64,000 nucleotides of DNA from Deroplatys truncata (Eukaryota > Arthropoda > Insecta > Mantodea > Mantidae): the NCBI GenBank assembly GCA_030765065.1, contig CM060989.1:58418001-58482000 (forward strand), given 5' to 3'. Shown here one piece after another: positions 1-11,854 of this stretch. The number at the start of each line of letters is the position of its first letter. Positions within the stretch are counted from its first letter, which is position 1. The position numbers and the translations under genes were made by a program. Below the pieces are notes generated by a model. The model was not told the origin of the DNA. It saw only the letters and a program-made list of their open reading frames with translations, and did not search any database.

Positions 1-1208
1 CACTACAGAGGGTATTTTTTGTTTCATGTGCACTCTAGCGAGAGAAGCATGAGCTACGCAACAAAAATGGCGCGCATGTTACTGTCGACCACGTGTGAAG
101 AGCAGAGAGATGTGGTTCGATATTTGTGGGCCGAAGGGCATAAACCGAGTGATATTCATAGGGACATGCGTAGCGTGTATGAGAATGATTGTATGTCTCC
201 AGGTGGTGTGCATTCTTCCTAGAGGGCCGTGTGAACGTTAGTGATTCGCCACGCTCCGGCAGGCCGGCAACAGCTGCAACCCCGCAGACTGTCAGAGGCA
301 TTGGGGCGGCAATTTTGAACGACCGGCGTGTGCAACTGCGAGCCTTATCGCAACAGTTCAACATTTCCTATGGTGCAGTGTACGATATTGTTCATGACAC
401 GTTGAAATTTAAAGTTAGTGCTTGCTAGGTACCTAAGAACCTGACAGACAACCACAAGGGCCAGCGAATGATGACGAGCTTGGATCACCTAACGCGGTAC
501 ACCGCAGAAGGGAATGACTTTCTGAAAGGAATCGTCACTGGTGATGAGTCGTGAAGATCGCCCGAAACCAAGAAGGCACGTGTGGAGTAGAAACATGCTG
601 GTTCCCCAGTGAGGAAAAAATTCAAAATGCCTCAATCTGCTAGGAAAGTCCTTGTGACGCAGTTATGGGACATGCATGGTGTTGTATTTCTGGACTTTGC
701 TGAACACGGGACCACTGTGAATGCTGCAGCCTACATGAAAACTTTGGTGAACTTGTGTCGTGCCCTTCGTGACAAACGCCACAACATGAATGCTGACGAT
801 GTCAAAATTCCTCATGACAATGCTCGCCCCATGTTGGTGTTGATTTTCGTCAGAAGATCACCAAATTTGTTTAGGAGGTGCTCTAGCATCCACCATACAG
901 TCCGGACCTTGCACCGTCGGACTTTCATCTGTTTGGTTCCATGAAGAAATTCCTGGCCGGCCAACGCTTTGCGACAGACGCGGAAGTGAAATCAGCAGTC
1001 TGCAGATGGCTATACTCCAAGGAAACGGACTTCTACGAACAGGCAATATCGAAACTGGTATCACATGGGAGAAATGTGTTGAGAAACTTGGTGACTATGT
1101 CGAAAAGTAGGTAAAAGGTGTAAGTTCATTTCTGATTTTTGTTGTTGTTTTAACTATTAAACCTTTTTGTAAAAACATTATTGTGCGTTACCTTTCGATC
1201 CGCCCTGG
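1..1208 (+). mobile_element. mariner-family transposon, right part (left end outside window)
   Basis: This is a mariner-like element whose left terminus lies before the window. It contains a broken transposase and, after it, a right end that reads like a mariner terminal repeat (TTGTGCGTTACC at 1180-1191, then cgatccgccctgg up to 1208) followed by TA at 1209-1210. The bases after TA (ccaagtttggtatttatcc) continue an F1 element, so the mariner jumped into F1 at a TA. Without the left end the terminal inverted repeat cannot be confirmed. Confidence 0.75.
67..1114 (+). pseudogene. mariner transposase, degenerate
   Basis: The gene encoded a cut-and-paste transposase of the mariner (DD34D) group, acting in the nucleus on its own terminal repeats. 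Visible in order are an N-terminal helix-turn-helix region (EEQRDVVRYLWAEGHKPSDI), a linker with SDSPRSGRPATA, a second HTH (LSQQFNISYGAVYDIVHDTL), the first catalytic Asp in VTGDES near 535-552, the second in HDNARP near 813-830, and the third in YSPDLAPSDFHLFG near 893-935. It is dead. The frame shifts near 190, between the ATG-proximal part and the linker. A stop replaces a residue at 426-428, a TGA follows VTGDES at about 553, and further frame changes occur near 840-890. The likely start is ATG 67 (MARMLL). An ATG at 49 is possible. The C-terminus ends in MSKSR near 1114. Confidence 0.85.
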
Positions 1209-1257
1209 TACCAAGTTTGGTATTTATCCAACTTTTGTTTTTGAGTTATGCTGTTCA

Positions 1258-1291
<34 letters not shown>

Positions 1292-1412
1292 GACCTTTTT
1301 TCTAAACCTTCTTCTTTTTTATATACAGAGGGCCACGAAACATGTATTTCCGGTGAAATCTCGGTATAAATTTTTTAATGGAATGCAAATACTTCTATTT
1401 ACTATGTATACC
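1209..1412 (+). repeat. F1 element, 3' portion, split by mariner
   Basis: It begins at the F1 segment ccaagtttggtatttatcc, passes through gagttatgctgttcac, a (CA)n run at 1259-1290, then the segment tttccggtgaaatctcggta. It degenerates before the terminal hairpin. The missing 5' portion should lie beyond the mariner, outside the window. Confidence 0.7.
1258..1290. repeat. (CA)n microsatellite inside F1
   Basis: A nearly pure CA run occupies the fixed microsatellite position of the F1 family. Confidence 0.9.
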
Positions 1413-2000
1413 GTGCACAAGGTGTGGGTCATAATGGAACAGAGCTGTTTATGTTGGTACTGACAAAATTAGCCCTACTCCCTACCAGTGTGGCTACCTC
1501 TTGTTTTTCGATCATAATTCTAGCCACTGGATTGTTGGAACACTTTAACTCCCCCAAAATACAGCCGAGCGTCGAAGGGTAATATTACAACTTAAACTTT
1601 ATATTTTTATGCTGTACTACCGGTTGCGTATTGTCGTTTAGTAGCGGCAATAACTTAACCTTCATTTCTGTGTCGCTGATGAAAGCAACCATATATGTAA
1701 ATGGCGTAGTAGTTCTCCAGATTAACGACAACGCAAACAAATCTTCAACCCTTTCTCTAGAACGCCGAACTATGACAATGGTCTAACGTTTCTTCTAGTA
1801 CAGATTCTAGCGAAACTCTATTCAGACTACCGTCCATTTCACACAGATTATAAACATCGTTCAATGGTTAGTTTTTATGCCCCTGAATTGTTTTTAGGCC
1901 AGTCACATAGCTATTGTAGGCCTCTGACGAGAAAACGTTTGCGGGGTAATCTGCTCTCTGGACGAGTAATGAGTGATAGTACCACGTGGCAGTTCACGGT
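1413..2000. other. unassigned AT-rich sequence
   Basis: I see no coding region, terminal repeat or internal repeat shared with the rest of the window here. Confidence 0.5.
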
Positions 2001-2004
2001 GATG

Positions 2005-2012
2005 TATAAATA
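2005..2012 (+). promoter_or_regulatory. possible TATA box
   Basis: TATAAATA lies 103 bp upstream of the ATG at 2116, which opens a short transposase-like reading frame. The spacing is compatible with a core promoter and short leader. There is no independent support. Confidence 0.25.
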
Positions 2013-2115
2013 GATCTATGAGTATCTACATTAAAAACATCGCGCAACGTATCTCAGCGTGTTTCCCTTGGAGCAGTGTAGAGGTGATTTCTTTTGATTT
2101 ATAAAGTTATTTACA

Positions 2116-2262
2116 ATGGCCAGTAAGAAAGGAAAACTCTACAGTCAATCCCGAGAAATAGTTTTTAATATTGTTAAAATCTGTGACTAGGAAAGCAAAC
2201 AGAAGCAACTGGCCATTCAGCATTACTAGCAGAACAGCGTATGTTTTCTAAGAAGCCTTAAA
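2116..2262 (+). pseudogene. N-terminal relic resembling an IS630/Tc-like transposase
   Basis: From ATG 2116 the frame reads MASKKGKLYSQSREIVFNIV, then KICD, a TAG stop at 2188-2190, ESKQKQLAIQ and another TAG. The basic start followed by a REIVFNIVKICDxESK-type helix resembles the N-terminal helix-turn-helix of insect IS630/Tc-like transposases. The resemblance is from memory of the family and is weak. Two stops make it non-functional. No catalytic region follows within 1 kb. Confidence 0.35.
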
Positions 2263-2487
2263 TCTTGTTGATATGTTGAAAGTAGACCGTAATCTTTCTC
2301 AGATAGCGATAGAATCGCTGATGTCAACACATTCCTTACAGACACATTTTCGTGAGAGGAACACAACTGATACCGGCTGGGCGGAGTCAAAAGTTGGTTA
2401 CTTGAAGGGAGAGAAAAACACTGGAGATCTAGAGGAATGGGCCACCTTTTGGTGCACCCAGTGTGCGTAGTACGGAAAGTAAAAATG

Positions 2488-2632
2488 CTTGCTTTTGGAT
2501 TCAAGGACCTCAAAAGATTTATTTCTGGTGAAATCTCAGTATTAAATTTTTGAGTGAAATGCCTACTATGTACGTGGTGGAGAAAATAATGACTGGGTAG
2601 AGAAAGGCATGTGAACGTAACACATCTGAATT
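2488..2632. repeat. F1 fragments, 3' end (+) joined to 5' end (-)
   Basis: Positions 2488-2592 match the forward 3' part of F1 (ttggattcaaggacctcaaa, ggtgaaatctcagtat), ending in a decayed hairpin. Positions 2597-2632 (gggtagagaaaggcatgtg, then cgtaacacatctga) are the reverse complement of the F1 5' terminus. Two different copies or a rearranged copy abut here. Confidence 0.65.
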
Positions 2633-3369
2633 GTTAAATTGAAATTTGCCTTGTACATACCTTAACCATTTTATCTAATGCTACATTTTCAGCCAAAAGA
2701 GGGTATTCACAGAGAGTCAATGCAAGTGTATCAATTTTTTCCTCGTTTGCTTTCATTTAAAACTATTTTCTACCATGCGCTTGAAACACATTTTCCATTC
2801 CGTTTGGTCGAATCTGTTAAGCGCTTACATCTCGATAGCGCGAACAACCGCTGCTCGGACGAAATCTTATGGAGTCTGAATTTAGGGTTCCGTTTTGTTT
2901 ACATCGATTTTCCGCCTCCATGCCTACGGAGATAACGAAATTAGCTGTCTGTGTCTCTCTCTCCCCCAATTACAGCCTACAGACCATTACACATCTTCCC
3001 ACCCCTCGTTACAAGAGGGTTAACGAGTACCTCTAAAATGCATAATGTTAACCCAGCGGCATACGAACAGATGTTCCACTTTATGACATGGGGCTCAGCC
3101 TGGAAACCTGGTATTCATGACCTGCTTGCTACACCGGCCATAGTACGCAGTTTGTTTCTACGGACATCCATAGCATGCTGATCACGTGGTTAACACGAGC
3201 GAGCTTCAACAATGTGTACGCGAGCTAACAATGGCACTGATTAGAAACCGACATTAAGGATACCTATGACTGAAATTTTAAAATTCTAAACCAATAATGC
3301 CTGCTTTCTGATATTACACCATAGATGTATTATAATGCAAATACATTACAACCGAAATTTCATCCATTT
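2633..3369. other. unassigned sequence
   Basis: Mixed composition with several short open frames. I recognise no protein family, repeat partner or RNA signature here. Confidence 0.5.
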
Positions 3370-4215
3370 TTACTTTCTCTACTACGTATAGTAAGAAGGG
3401 GAAGTATTGTATTCCATCCAAAAATTCGACACCAATATTTCACCGGAAATACATGTTTTGAGGCCTCCTGAATCGAAAAAAAGCATTTTTAGAAACAAGA
3501 CCGTGTGTGTGTGTGTGTGTCTGTGTTCTGTGCACAGCATAACTCAGAAACCAACAGTCGGATAAACAGCTAACTTGATATTAAGGTTCAATATCTTCCA
3601 GAGATGCGACACTAAGGTTTTCAAGAAAATCCCCCCACCCTAGATTATCCTTAACATGGAACATTTTTCGAAAATTTTAATTTTCTCAAAAATAACTCTA
3701 ACGATTTTGATTAAAATATCATATGTTTAAGATATTTTCATGACAAATGGAATGTATTTCTCGAATTTTCTGGGAATGTCTCCAAAAGTATTCTTCATTG
3801 TGAACGACTTTTGCATAACTGGTAAACCATAAGAGATAGACAAAATGTTACTACACAAAAAATGTAGATCGCGTTAAAATACACAATTTATGTCATATAC
3901 ATTTTTGTTATTGAGTGAACCATTTTCGAGATATTGCTTGTTATTCCCTTAAATTTTCCAATACTTATACTTTTTCTCAAATTCGTTATTCATTTTTTAT
4001 GTCCTGGACATGCAAAGAGAATGGAATACTCCACATAGCAACCAGCGCTTAAAAGATTTAACTATCGCTTAAAGCCTACCATATTCCCCTTGCATCTACA
4101 AGAAAATTAGCAATAAGATTAACATCTCGATTAACATGAAGCATATGGAGAATAAGCGTTTGTAAAAATAGTTTGTACAAGAGTAGAGAAAGTCATGTGA
4201 GTATAATACATAAGA
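3370..4215 (-). repeat. F1 element, near-complete
   Basis: This copy runs on the minus strand from the hairpin end (ttactttctctactacgta at 3370) to the 5' end (gtgagtataatacataaga at 4215). It has a short (GT)n tract near 3505-3530, and the AT-rich body shared by young F1 copies is present throughout. Confidence 0.85.
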
Positions 4216-4931
4216 TTTTTTCTGTACGGGTTTAAAATTTATGCATAAACTTATTTGTTATTTTGTTACGTCACTCAAAAAGTCCCTTGCGGAAAAAGCA
4301 TTAAAAGCTTGGCCTGATAATTTAACCACAGGTTCAGGATATGTGCATTTCTTAAAACTGACCTAGGTTAATCAGTGTCTCATATAATTTGGGCTCTAAA
4401 CTTTTAAAATATTTTTCAATACTTATTTGCCTAAAAATTTGGAATTTTTGTGTTCGAAAATTAATAAAATATACTTAAATCCATCTCACAATAAAACCTA
4501 GGGACATTCTTATTCATTGTACCTCTGTGAACTCGTGTGGCAAATTGCATTCTTCTATCATCCTTCTGCAAACAGTATTTTACAGGAAGAAAACTGCTGA
4601 AAATATCAATAATGATGAAATAGAATTTAAGTTTTGGATGCACAACTCACATTAAAATCCACCTAGTTGGTAGGTTGGATCCTCAGATTTCTTTTTCATC
4701 TCCTCTGTTTTTACTTTTTCTTTGGTTCTTCTTCTTTAGATGTTGATTTTCTTCTGCAGAACTTCGCTTCTTACTTTACATGATGCCAGCCCAATCTCGT
4801 TGTGTTGAAGTTCTCCTAGCGGAGTCTACTATTGTTTCAATCCTGATGTTTTGCTGCAGCTCCATTGATTTAAGGCTACCGTTAAATTCTCCAGATCTAT
4901 AAGGTTTTAAGGTTTATAATGCAAAAAAAAA
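4216..4931. other. AT-rich spacer between two F1 copies
   Basis: No coding or repeat assignment. It is bounded on the left by an F1 5' end on the minus strand and on the right by an F1 5' end on the plus strand, so it is ordinary flanking DNA between divergent F1 insertions. Confidence 0.5.
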
Positions 4932-5387
4932 TCTGATGTGCTACACTCACATGGCTTTCTCTACTCTTGTACAAACTATTTTTACAAACGCTTATTCTCC
5001 ATATGCTTCATGTTAATCGAGATATCGAGATGTCAGTCTTATTGCTAATTTTCTTGTAGGTGCAAGGGGGAATATGGTAGGTTTTAAGCGATAGTCAAAT
5101 ATCTTAACGCTGATTGCTATGTGGCGCATTTTGGCGGATTTTCTTGAAAACCTTCGTGTCGCATCTCAGGAAGATACTGAACCTAAATACCAAGTTTGGT
5201 GTTTATCCGACTGTTCGTTTCTGAGTTATGCTGTTCACAGACAGACACACACACGGACATATTTCCAAAAATGCTATTTTTGGATCCAGGGGATCTCAAA
5301 ACATGTATTTCCGGTGAAATCTCGGTATCGAATTTTTGGGTGGAATACAATGCTTCCCCTAATTACTATACGTAGTAGAGAAAGTAA
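4932..5387 (+). repeat. F1 element with internal deletion
   Basis: Both termini are present (tctgatgtgctacactcac at 4932, gtagtagagaaagtaa ending at 5387). The middle is missing: ggcgcattttggcggattt near 5120 joins the 5' part directly to the segment just before the microsatellite. Confidence 0.85.
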
Positions 5388-6104
5388 TAGTTAAACAGAG
5401 TATGGTAATATATTTCGAAAATTTACAAAACAGGTTTCACAGTGGCTGCTTCTATCTATCCAGGCATGCCCTATCACCGATTATTTAACCTGGGTCCTCC
5501 CCATCCCAACATCACAGGTGAGATAGAGCATCCAACGGGTCTAGCCGCACTACACCAAAAGCATATTTCCGGCCTTGAAATAGAGCAATTATTCGACTCG
5601 TGTATACCAAATGACTTGGAGTTTTCTGCCGCTATATAAATTATTATTCTAGCTACATCTTGTTCACCTAGATAAACCTTCAACTTACATTCACGCATTT
5701 CGTTATACGATAGAGGAGATAAACGGTATTTGGATTTTTTAAAGGTAGCTATGGTTGAAATTTGGTCAACATTTAAAAACAAAATAGGTTTTATATGTAA
5801 AAATTACCTTGAACCTTTAGCTTCAATTATATACTATAGTGTTTGCTCTCAGAGCGCTTTAAGGCTTCAACAATTTAAATACCCAGGAATACACGGATTT
5901 GTCTTACACTTTTCCGCATTAAAAATGTTCCAAACACTGTAATTCGTAACCAACCTTGTTAAATTTTCAACAGAAGCTCAGAGAGAATTAACTTAAAAAC
6001 GTCCATATGATTTTTGCTATATTTTTAAATAGATCAAGATATGACATAATTAATTCGACACTGAAGATAATTTGTTACAAAATTATATTTTTAGACAACA
6101 GGGC
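5388..6104. other. unassigned sequence
   Basis: Contains an open frame of 65 codons at 5442-5639 with no recognisable family and no second copy in the window. I do not call it a gene. Confidence 0.4.
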
Positions 6105-6750
6105 CTAAAAGTAGAACTTCTAAACCACAATACATGAGCTAAAAGCTTTAGATTATCGAATGGTGCGATTATCTTCATTGTGACCAACTCTGGTTTAATA
6201 TCCAATCACATGGCAATTATCCTTTGTATTCGCACATGTTTAATAACTCGATTTGGTTTGATTAGGTTTTCATTTTCATTTTGTCTTTTCACATGATTAA
6301 TTTCTCATGGCACTCGCATTATCTGTTCGCAATACAAATCGTCATACTTTATTTTATTGCAATTTGTTGCAGAGTTAACCTATACGTTATACTGGTAGCT
6401 TTCTTTGATCTAAAACGCTATCCTTATCTATCTAAACTACATAAATATTAAATATCGGGAATTATGAATTTAGAAGAGACTGAAATGGAAGAGCCAGGTG
6501 AAATTACAGAAGCAGCAGAAAGAATGCCCCTAGAAGTACTTACCCAAACAATCCATAAAGCAATATGATATAGCATTTGGTCGCTTCATTGGCTGGTGTA
6601 AGGTAAAACATGTTGAAAATAATTTCCTTTAAAATGACTGCTAGCGAATCAACAAAACATGAAAATATCTCTTGTTTCAAGAGAAATGACGTAATGTTTG
6701 TTAGTTTCAGGAATCTCGTAAGATTTTCCTGCTCGAAAATTAAAGTCCTA
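6105..6750 (+). repeat. repeat B, copy 1
   Basis: About 640 bp is shared with 22657-23190, starting at aaaagtagaacttctaa and including aatcacatggcaat, cgcattatctgttcgcaat and attatgaatttagaagaga. It encloses a decayed coding relic starting at ATG 6464. Confidence 0.7.
6464..6660 (+). pseudogene. coding relic in repeat B, possibly tyrosine-recombinase-like
   Basis: ATG 6464 opens MNLEETEMEEPGEITEAAER, then PLEVLTQTIHKAI and a stop. Further on, decayed frames hold a GWCKxKHxENNF-like stretch. The second copy preserves YDRFNAWCKAKHGENNF more clearly. This W-C-K pattern followed by a putative LLA reminds me of the core-binding domain of Crypton-like tyrosine recombinases. The similarity is faint and no catalytic R-H-R-Y region is present, so an unrelated protein is equally possible. 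Confidence 0.3.
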
Positions 6751-8350
6751 CTTTTACCCCTTGTATTACAATCTACAAATAAAAACTTGCATTTTGTTTC
6801 TGAAAAAATTAGAAGATTGAAAAAAATTCTATACACCAGTTCTGTGTGTTAGTACTTAGGTTATACGGCAGCGTTTTTATTTTTTATTTCAAAATTTCGG
6901 TTTCTCCATTGTGTGCAACATCTGATTGATTAATATGATAAAAGCAAAAAAAAATTTTTCTCCAAAACTATACACATATCTGCATGAAAATTAAAATACA
7001 TAAACTCGCTCGGAGAACAGCACTCATGTCGCATCAAAAACGCACTAACGTACTTCCTTGCTTACTGACTTACTCGCGAGAGCGCTCGCTTGTATAGCCG
7101 CTGGTAGGAGTTCCAGAACGTTCGAAGGGCGGAGAGAGGGGGGAAACTTCCAGAAGATTCTGATTATCTGAGGATAGCGCTTTCTACATATGTGTGTATG
7201 TGTGCGCACGCGCAATGTTTTGTCATTTAGCCTCCCCGTTAAACACGATTAAAATGTTTTAATTCATACATAGGAATAAAGGCATGTTTATGATGTCATA
7301 GGCGACGATTAAACATAACCGTGTATATCAGCGACGGAAAAATTAAATTCTTTCATATAGCCTAGTGCATTAGTCTCAACTCCTATGGAATAGCAAAGGC
7401 TTCTTGGCTTATAGTGGTGTAATTATTACCAAGTGGGGGAAACACTTACTCTATCGCAGTCACGAGACCCTAAGGTTTCGTGCTGTGAGAGCCCAATTTT
7501 CCCCAGCCATTCAGGAGAAACGAAATTCTATTTCCTCTCTTTTGGTTTTATTTTATTGCTGCCTCTGCCAAAGAAAACTTTCATAAGCATTGCTTTCTCC
7601 AGGTTCGCGGCAAACTCATGTTTTCGCTCAGGGTGAAGTGGAGTGTGAAGGGATGGAACGATAGATGGCTCTGCACATTCGCCACCCTTTTCGATTAACC
7701 GTAGCTACTTCAATCTGTTTGCAGATATTGCAATTGTTTTTCTGAGAGAAAATAAAAAAATTCAGCCCTTTTCTTTAGTTTACAACCGTGCATCACCAAG
7801 AAAGTGAGGTAACTTTGCTGAAGAATTCAATGCATAACATATGCAACGGATCTGAATAGTGTTAGTACCAATCCTAAAAACAGGGATAAGAGTGCCATAC
7901 TACAAGCTTTAACGCAAGCGAAAATAAGTATAATTCAGTAAACAGAAAGAAAAACAATAACTGGTGTAGCAATAATGGTTTATCCAATAAACATGTCCCA
8001 CAGAAATCTTCCAGTCTACCACTCCTAACCATATTTTCTCTATTTTCATATCTTAAAGTAACTTATTTGCAACAATTTAGCATTAAGCATCAGTTGATGA
8101 TATGCTACATGCTGTAATATTGCAAATATATACAGACGCGGAAGAATCATTCAAATATCAACATTATGCTACTAAAAGAGGACATTTAAATACCAAAACA
8201 TACACAATAAAACAAACAAATCCCTTCTATGTTTTTAACACACCTGTATTTCATTTTAAACGTCACATGTAAAGGGTCTTTCAACAAGAGTGTCCTATCT
8301 TTGAACTTAAATAAAATACGTTGGATAAATGATAGAGGTTTATTTCTTTT
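6751..8350. other. unassigned sequence, no gene seen
   Basis: AT-rich DNA with a GC-richer stretch at about 7040-7160 and short unrelated open frames near 7404-7636. No repeat partner elsewhere in the window and no recognisable protein. Confidence 0.45.
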
Positions 8351-8963
8351 TTGCTTTCTCTACTACGTATAGTAAGTAGGGGAAGTATTGTATTCCTTCC
8401 AAAAATTCGATACCGAGATTTCACCGGAAATACATGTTTTGAGACCCCCTGAATCCAATTTTTTTTAGAAACATGTCCGTGCGTGTGTCTGTGTGTCTGT
8501 CTGTGAACAGCATAACTCAGAAACGAACAGTCGGATAAACACCAAATTTGGTATTTAGGTTCAGTATCTTACAGAGATGCGACACAAAGGTTTTGAAGAA
8601 AATCCCCTCACCCCAGATTACCCTTTACATGGAACATTTTTCGAAAATTTTAATTTTCTCAAAAATGCCTCTAGCGATTTTGATTAAAATATCATATGCT
8701 TAAGATATTTTCATGACAAATGAAATGAATATCTCGAATTTTCTGGGAATGTCTCCAAAAGTATTCTTCATTGTGAACGACTTTTGCAGAACTGGTAAAC
8801 CATAAGAGATAGACAAAATTTACTACACAAAAAAGGTAGATCGCGTTAAAATACACAATTTATGTCATATACACTTTTTTGTTGAGTGAACCATTTTCGA
8901 GATATTGCTTGTCATTCCCATAAAATTTCCAATACTTGTACTTTTTCTCAAATTCGTTATTAA
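8351..8963 (-). repeat. F1 element (outer), 3' half
   Basis: Minus-strand F1 from the hairpin end to ctcaaattcgttattaa. Here a second F1 copy interrupts it. Its other half resumes at 9853-10080. Confidence 0.85.
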
Positions 8964-9852
8964 TTACTTTCTCTACTACGTATAGTAAGTAGGGGAAGTA
9001 TTGCATTCCACCCAAAAATTCGATACCGAGATTTCACCGGAAATACACGTTTTGAGACCTCCTGAATCCAAAAAAAGCATTTTTAGAAACATGTCCGTGT
9101 GTGTGTCTGTGTGTGTGTCTGTGTGTCTGTGTGTGTGTCTGTGTGTGTGTGTGTGTCTGTGAACAGCATAACTCAAAAACGAACAATCGGATAAGCACCA
9201 AACTTGGTATTTAGGTTCAGTATCTTCCAGAGATGCGACAGGAAGGTTTTCAAGAAAATCCCTCCACTCCAGACTACCCTTTACATGGACCATTTTTCGA
9301 AAATTTTAATTTTCTCAAAAACGGCTCTAACGATTTTGATTATAATATCATATGTTTAAGATATTGTCATGACAAATAAAATGTATATCTCGAATTTTCT
9401 GGGAATGGCTCCAAAAGTATTCTTCATTATGAACGACTTTTTCATAACTGGTAAACCATAAGAGATAGACAAAATTTTACTACACGAAAAATGTAGATCG
9501 CGTTAAAATACACAACTTATGTCATATACATTTCTTTTGTTGAGTGAACCGTTTGCGAGATATTGCTTGTTATTCCCTTAAATTTTCCAATACTTATACT
9601 TTTTCTCAAATTCGTTATTCATTTTTTTTATGTTCTGGACATGCAAAGAGAATGGAATGCCACACATAGCAACCAGCGTTATAATATTTGACTATCGCTT
9701 AAAAGCTACCATATTCCCCTTGCATCTACAAGAAAATTATCAATAAGATTGACATCTCGATATCTCGATTAACATGAAGCATATGGAGAATAGGCGTTTG
9801 TAAAATTAGGTGTACAAGAGTAGAGAAAGTTATGTGAGTGTAACACATCAGA
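8964..9852 (-). repeat. F1 element (inner), complete
   Basis: A complete minus-strand copy (ttactttctctac at 8964 to taacacatcaga at 9852) inserted in the outer copy. It has a compound (GT)n(CT) microsatellite at about 9098-9162. Confidence 0.9.
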
Positions 9853-10080
9853 TTTTTTTTTTTATGTCTTGGACATGCAAAGAGAATGGAATGCGCCACA
9901 TAGCAACCAGCGCTTAAAAGATTTGACTATCGTTTAAAACCTACCATATTCCTCCTTGCACCTACAAGAAAATTAGCAATAAGATTAGCATCTCGATTAA
10001 CATGAAGCATATGGAGAATAAGCGTTTGTAAAAATAGTTTGTACAAGAGTAGAGAAAGCATGTGAGTGTGACACATCAGA
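9853..10080 (-). repeat. F1 element (outer), 5' half
   Basis: It resumes with tttttatgtcttggacatg and runs to tgtgacacatcaga. Together with 8351-8963 it rebuilds one F1 copy around the inner insertion. Confidence 0.85.
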
Positions 10081-10291
10081 TTTTTTTATATTGGAACATA
10101 ATGTCGTTACGTGTGGCAGAGAACATCAGTTAAGTGACCGCCGCGACTTCGTTGGGTTCTCGTATACGGTTGACCCAATTTTCAATGACAGAAGAACGTA
10201 AATTAGGTCCAACTTCACGAATAACACGCGTGATGTTATTCATAAGATCATTTACTGTTTCTGACTTGTTGACATAAACTCGAGATTTAAC

Positions 10292-10745
10292 ACTGCGACC
10301 TACATAGATTTATTGTGCCTCCCACTCCCTAAGAGGATGGGGTAAATTGAAGGAACCATACAGGCCGCAGGTAGGCTGGGCATAGACATGCGGATGTCCA
10401 TAACAGTTCCGGTTCGAAAACCCGTCCCACTGCTGGAGCTGCCTAGAGAGAGCGTTGATCAAGGAGACCTTTAGAGTCCACGGGGAGTACTGTTTCCTTT
10501 GAGTAAGCAACCGCGCCGACTTTCCAGCACCGCCATACGCCACGAAACCTAGAGGCACACCTGAAATATGAGAAGGGAACGGAATGAAAGGGAAATACTG
10601 GAAGCGAAATCGTGGTAAGTGGAAACTCAACCCAGAATTCGCCTACCGACCAGGGAAATCCACGAAAAGCCCAAGGTCAAACTGAGCGATCGAGAATCGA
10701 ACCTGGGCCTTCCGAATTCGAGCCTCACATTTTACGCGGAGCTAT
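10292..10745 (-). repeat. tRNA-headed SINE, family S2, copy 1
   Basis: On the minus strand it starts with a tRNA-like head carrying a B box (ggttcgattct near 10700), then ttttcgtggatttccctgg, tttcgtggcgtatggcggtg, cagctccagcagtggga and the tail acaataaatctatgtaggtc. A second copy lies at 21183-22560 on the plus strand. The body contains open frames, but these are not conserved as protein between the two copies. Confidence 0.7.
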
Positions 10746-11628
10746 AATAGAATAACTTATGATTTTATTTATCCATAGAAAATGTTTTCTAATAAGATTG
10801 AGCAAAGCCAGCCTGCAATCGTTATGGGTTTCGAACTATTATTCCTAGAGAATTCGCTGAGGAATTATTCCGTTATGGTCGGCATGTTTCAAGCGACTTC
10901 TCTCCAGAGTCCTCGCCAATGTCGCGCATTATTGTTGCAGGGGTAAACATTACATAAATAATATTTCCGGTTAAAATAGGTGAAGAGGGCCTTCATTTTC
11001 ACCGGAATAGCCGCCTCTGATTTAGAGCCGAGTGAATAACCCCACAGGATACGTTTTAATTATGCTTCTCTTTCGGGCCCGGGAAGGGGAAAGGGGTATG
11101 ATGCGAAATTTTGGCGGAAAGGGTCATGATTAAAGTTGATGTACCAGGAGACATAAATTAAAGCACACAAAACCCAGACGCCCCTGCCACAAAATGGACG
11201 CGACCTGCACTCATTTTGTATAGTAAAATAATTAAATTTGCCTGCCCCTGCGGTATGGAACGAAACCACAGACCTGTTTACACTGATGGATTGATAACAG
11301 CCCTCATTATTATAATAGGAGCGAATCTGCGTATAGACAAGGCTTATTTGCACACTGCACATCCGAAAAGATTGAACCAACCCCTTGCCACAGCCAGCGT
11401 AAACAGATAGATCGAACTCTGGCCTTTCTGCTGACACATAGCTTCTACATTACTGCTGGGCAGCACTGATTACGTGGACGTATTATGCTTGTTTACTCTG
11501 CTTGCTTGTCGCCGAAGGGGAGGCTGAAAATTCGCTCCCTGTACGCAAATACATGGGAGTTGGAACTATCAAGGTTTTAAGAACAAGGGTTTGATGATAA
11601 ATGCAGTTAGGAATTCGTAATAAAACGC
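10746..11628. other. unassigned sequence
   Basis: No gene or repeat partner recognised. A B-box-like gttcgatct occurs on the minus strand near 11412 without an A box I would trust. Confidence 0.4.
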
Positions 11629-11630
11629 TA

Positions 11631-11700
11631 AGGTGGTATAGTGGTTAGCATGCTAGCTTAAAAATCCAAGGTCCTGGTTCGACTCCACAGCTGGAGGATG
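11631..11700 (+). repeat. tRNA-derived SINE head
   Basis: Polymerase III style boxes are visible: A box tggtatagtggttagcatg at 11635-11653 and B box ggttcgactcc at 11677-11687. The stretch ggaggatggaaatttttcc follows. It is too imperfect to be a functional tRNA and has no matching tail elsewhere in the window. Confidence 0.6.
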
Positions 11701-11815
11701 GAAATTTTTCCTTAGCCATCCTTCCTAGCGAAGTTCAACTCTTGTATTTTAAATTGGCAACTTTTGCAACTATATTACACACCTTTTGACCATTATTTTG
11801 CACCTAAAATCATTA

Positions 11816-11846
11816 TTATTAATATTATTATTATTATTATTATTAC
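11816..11846. repeat. (TTA)n microsatellite
   Basis: Repeated tta/att triplets directly left of the Tc1 insertion site. Confidence 0.9.
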
Positions 11847-11854
11847 TCTATTTA

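Noticed and set aside
5442..5639. Small open frame beginning MAASIYPGMPYH
   Set aside because: No second copy, no family, no promoter or splice support.
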